From CAYTOJ01 sp964439415 (lineage in GTDB: Bacteria; Pseudomonadota; Alphaproteobacteria; Rickettsiales; CAZAGG01), in assembly GCA_964439415.1 (NCBI GenBank), contig CAYTOJ010000019.1, positions 1 to 21,894 on the forward strand: a stretch of DNA of 21,894 bases, given 5' to 3'. Made by a program: the position numbers and the translations under genes. Shown here piece after piece: positions 21,735 through 21,894 of this stretch; position 1 is the first letter of the stretch, and each line of letters opens with the position of its first letter. The notes under the pieces are model-generated. The model saw only the letters and a list, made by a program, of their open reading frames with translations, was not told the DNA's origin and did not search any database.

Positions 21735-21791
21735 AATATGCCCCTATCGTCTGAAGAGTGTGGTTTAATGATATCATTTCAGGGGTATATT
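21735..21791. terminator. Hairpin in convergent gap, related to the dispersed palindrome
   Basis: Outer arms 21735-21745 and 21781-21791 (11 pairs with one G-T) enclose a 35-base loop containing CCTATCG-like sequence also seen in the palindrome at 3183, and a perfect 12-base palindrome AATGATATCATT (21767-21778). The right arm is followed by a T-rich run, fitting a terminator for the + strand gene. It lies between convergent genes. Confidence 0.5.
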
Positions 21792-21840
21792 TTCTTTTAT
21801 ACATATATTTAGATGCTTAAATGGGTACGGGTAAGTGCAC

Positions 21841-21894
21841 CTACCGCAAGCCGCCGAGGAGGTTTTGCAGGCCGCCGCGCATCATTCCTTTCTC
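21841..21894 (-). CDS. C-terminal end of a - strand gene, possibly ffh (5' missing)
   Basis: Reading leftward from the window edge gives 17 residues, EKGMMRGGLQNLLGGLR, then a TAG stop. A Met/Gly/Leu-rich end of this type resembles the tail of the SRP protein Ffh, which often ends in repeated GG and MM/LL motifs. The sample is far too short to be sure. The TATATAAA and T-rich sequence on + beyond the stop agrees with a gene end. Confidence 0.35.
   Translation of the reverse strand, partial: EKGMMRGGLQNLLGGLR

Noticed and set aside
1..21894. CRISPR array, tRNA or rRNA genes
   Set aside because: No regularly spaced direct repeats, cloverleaf with CCA-adjacent acceptor stem, or rRNA-like conserved sequence was recognised on either strand.

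Overview
The window comes from a flagellated, chemotactic bacterium, most likely an alphaproteobacterium. The evidence is a ChpT-type histidine phosphotransferase, the flagellar set fliL-fliM-DUF6468-motE that is typical of that class, and a cysE-iscR-(two cysteine desulfurases) cluster resembling the isc layout I associate with Rickettsiales and related deep alphaproteobacteria. The exact lineage cannot be fixed from the sequence alone. No tRNA, rRNA or CRISPR array was seen.

Region 1 (1-3060, + strand) is the 3' part of a chemotaxis operon: cheD (5' end outside the window), cheB, a soluble protein that joins an MCP-type signalling hairpin to a CheZ-like D-x3-Q motif, and a single STAS-domain protein. 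CheD and the MCP-like protein end in the same six residues (DDIELF), written with mostly different synonymous codons. Region 2 (3061-3273) is a convergent gap holding three consecutive hairpins. Region 3 (3274-8652, - strand) is a tightly packed flagellar operon, read right to left: fliL, fliM, DUF6468, motE, a MotB-like protein lacking the stator aspartate, flhF, flhG. Region 4 (8765-9397, + strand) is chpT, divergent from fliL.

Region 5 (9398-10463) looks accessory and AT-rich: a 29-bp repeat, a truncated small RPRDxNQLAK-type protein and an unrecognised two-gene unit (small soluble protein plus tail-anchored helical protein). Region 6 (10464-12931, + strand) is metG-tatD, separated by a GC-rich palindromic spacer. 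Region 7 (12928-16674, - strand) holds a GT4 glycosyltransferase, a SAM methyltransferase and an alpha/beta-hydrolase/beta-carbonic anhydrase pair. Region 8 (16675-17040) is a repeat-rich gap with a copy of a dispersed palindrome, a MITE-like inverted repeat flanked by direct repeats, and a promoter overlapped by a palindrome that could be an Fe-S regulator site. Region 9 (17041-20562, + strand) is cysE-iscR-nifS-like-iscS, with 4-bp overlaps joining the first three. Where iscU would be expected, the sequence has a higA-type antitoxin without a visible toxin and a glycine-rich protein of unknown function (20600-21723). The last 54 bases hold the 3' end of a gene on the - strand, possibly ffh.

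The most unusual observations are the MCP/CheZ-like hybrid with its shared C-terminal tail, the co-degeneration of FlhF and FlhG signature motifs, the stator-residue loss in the MotB-like protein, long G/C tracts inside several genes (ten C in motE), the MITE-like element, and the dispersed palindrome family.
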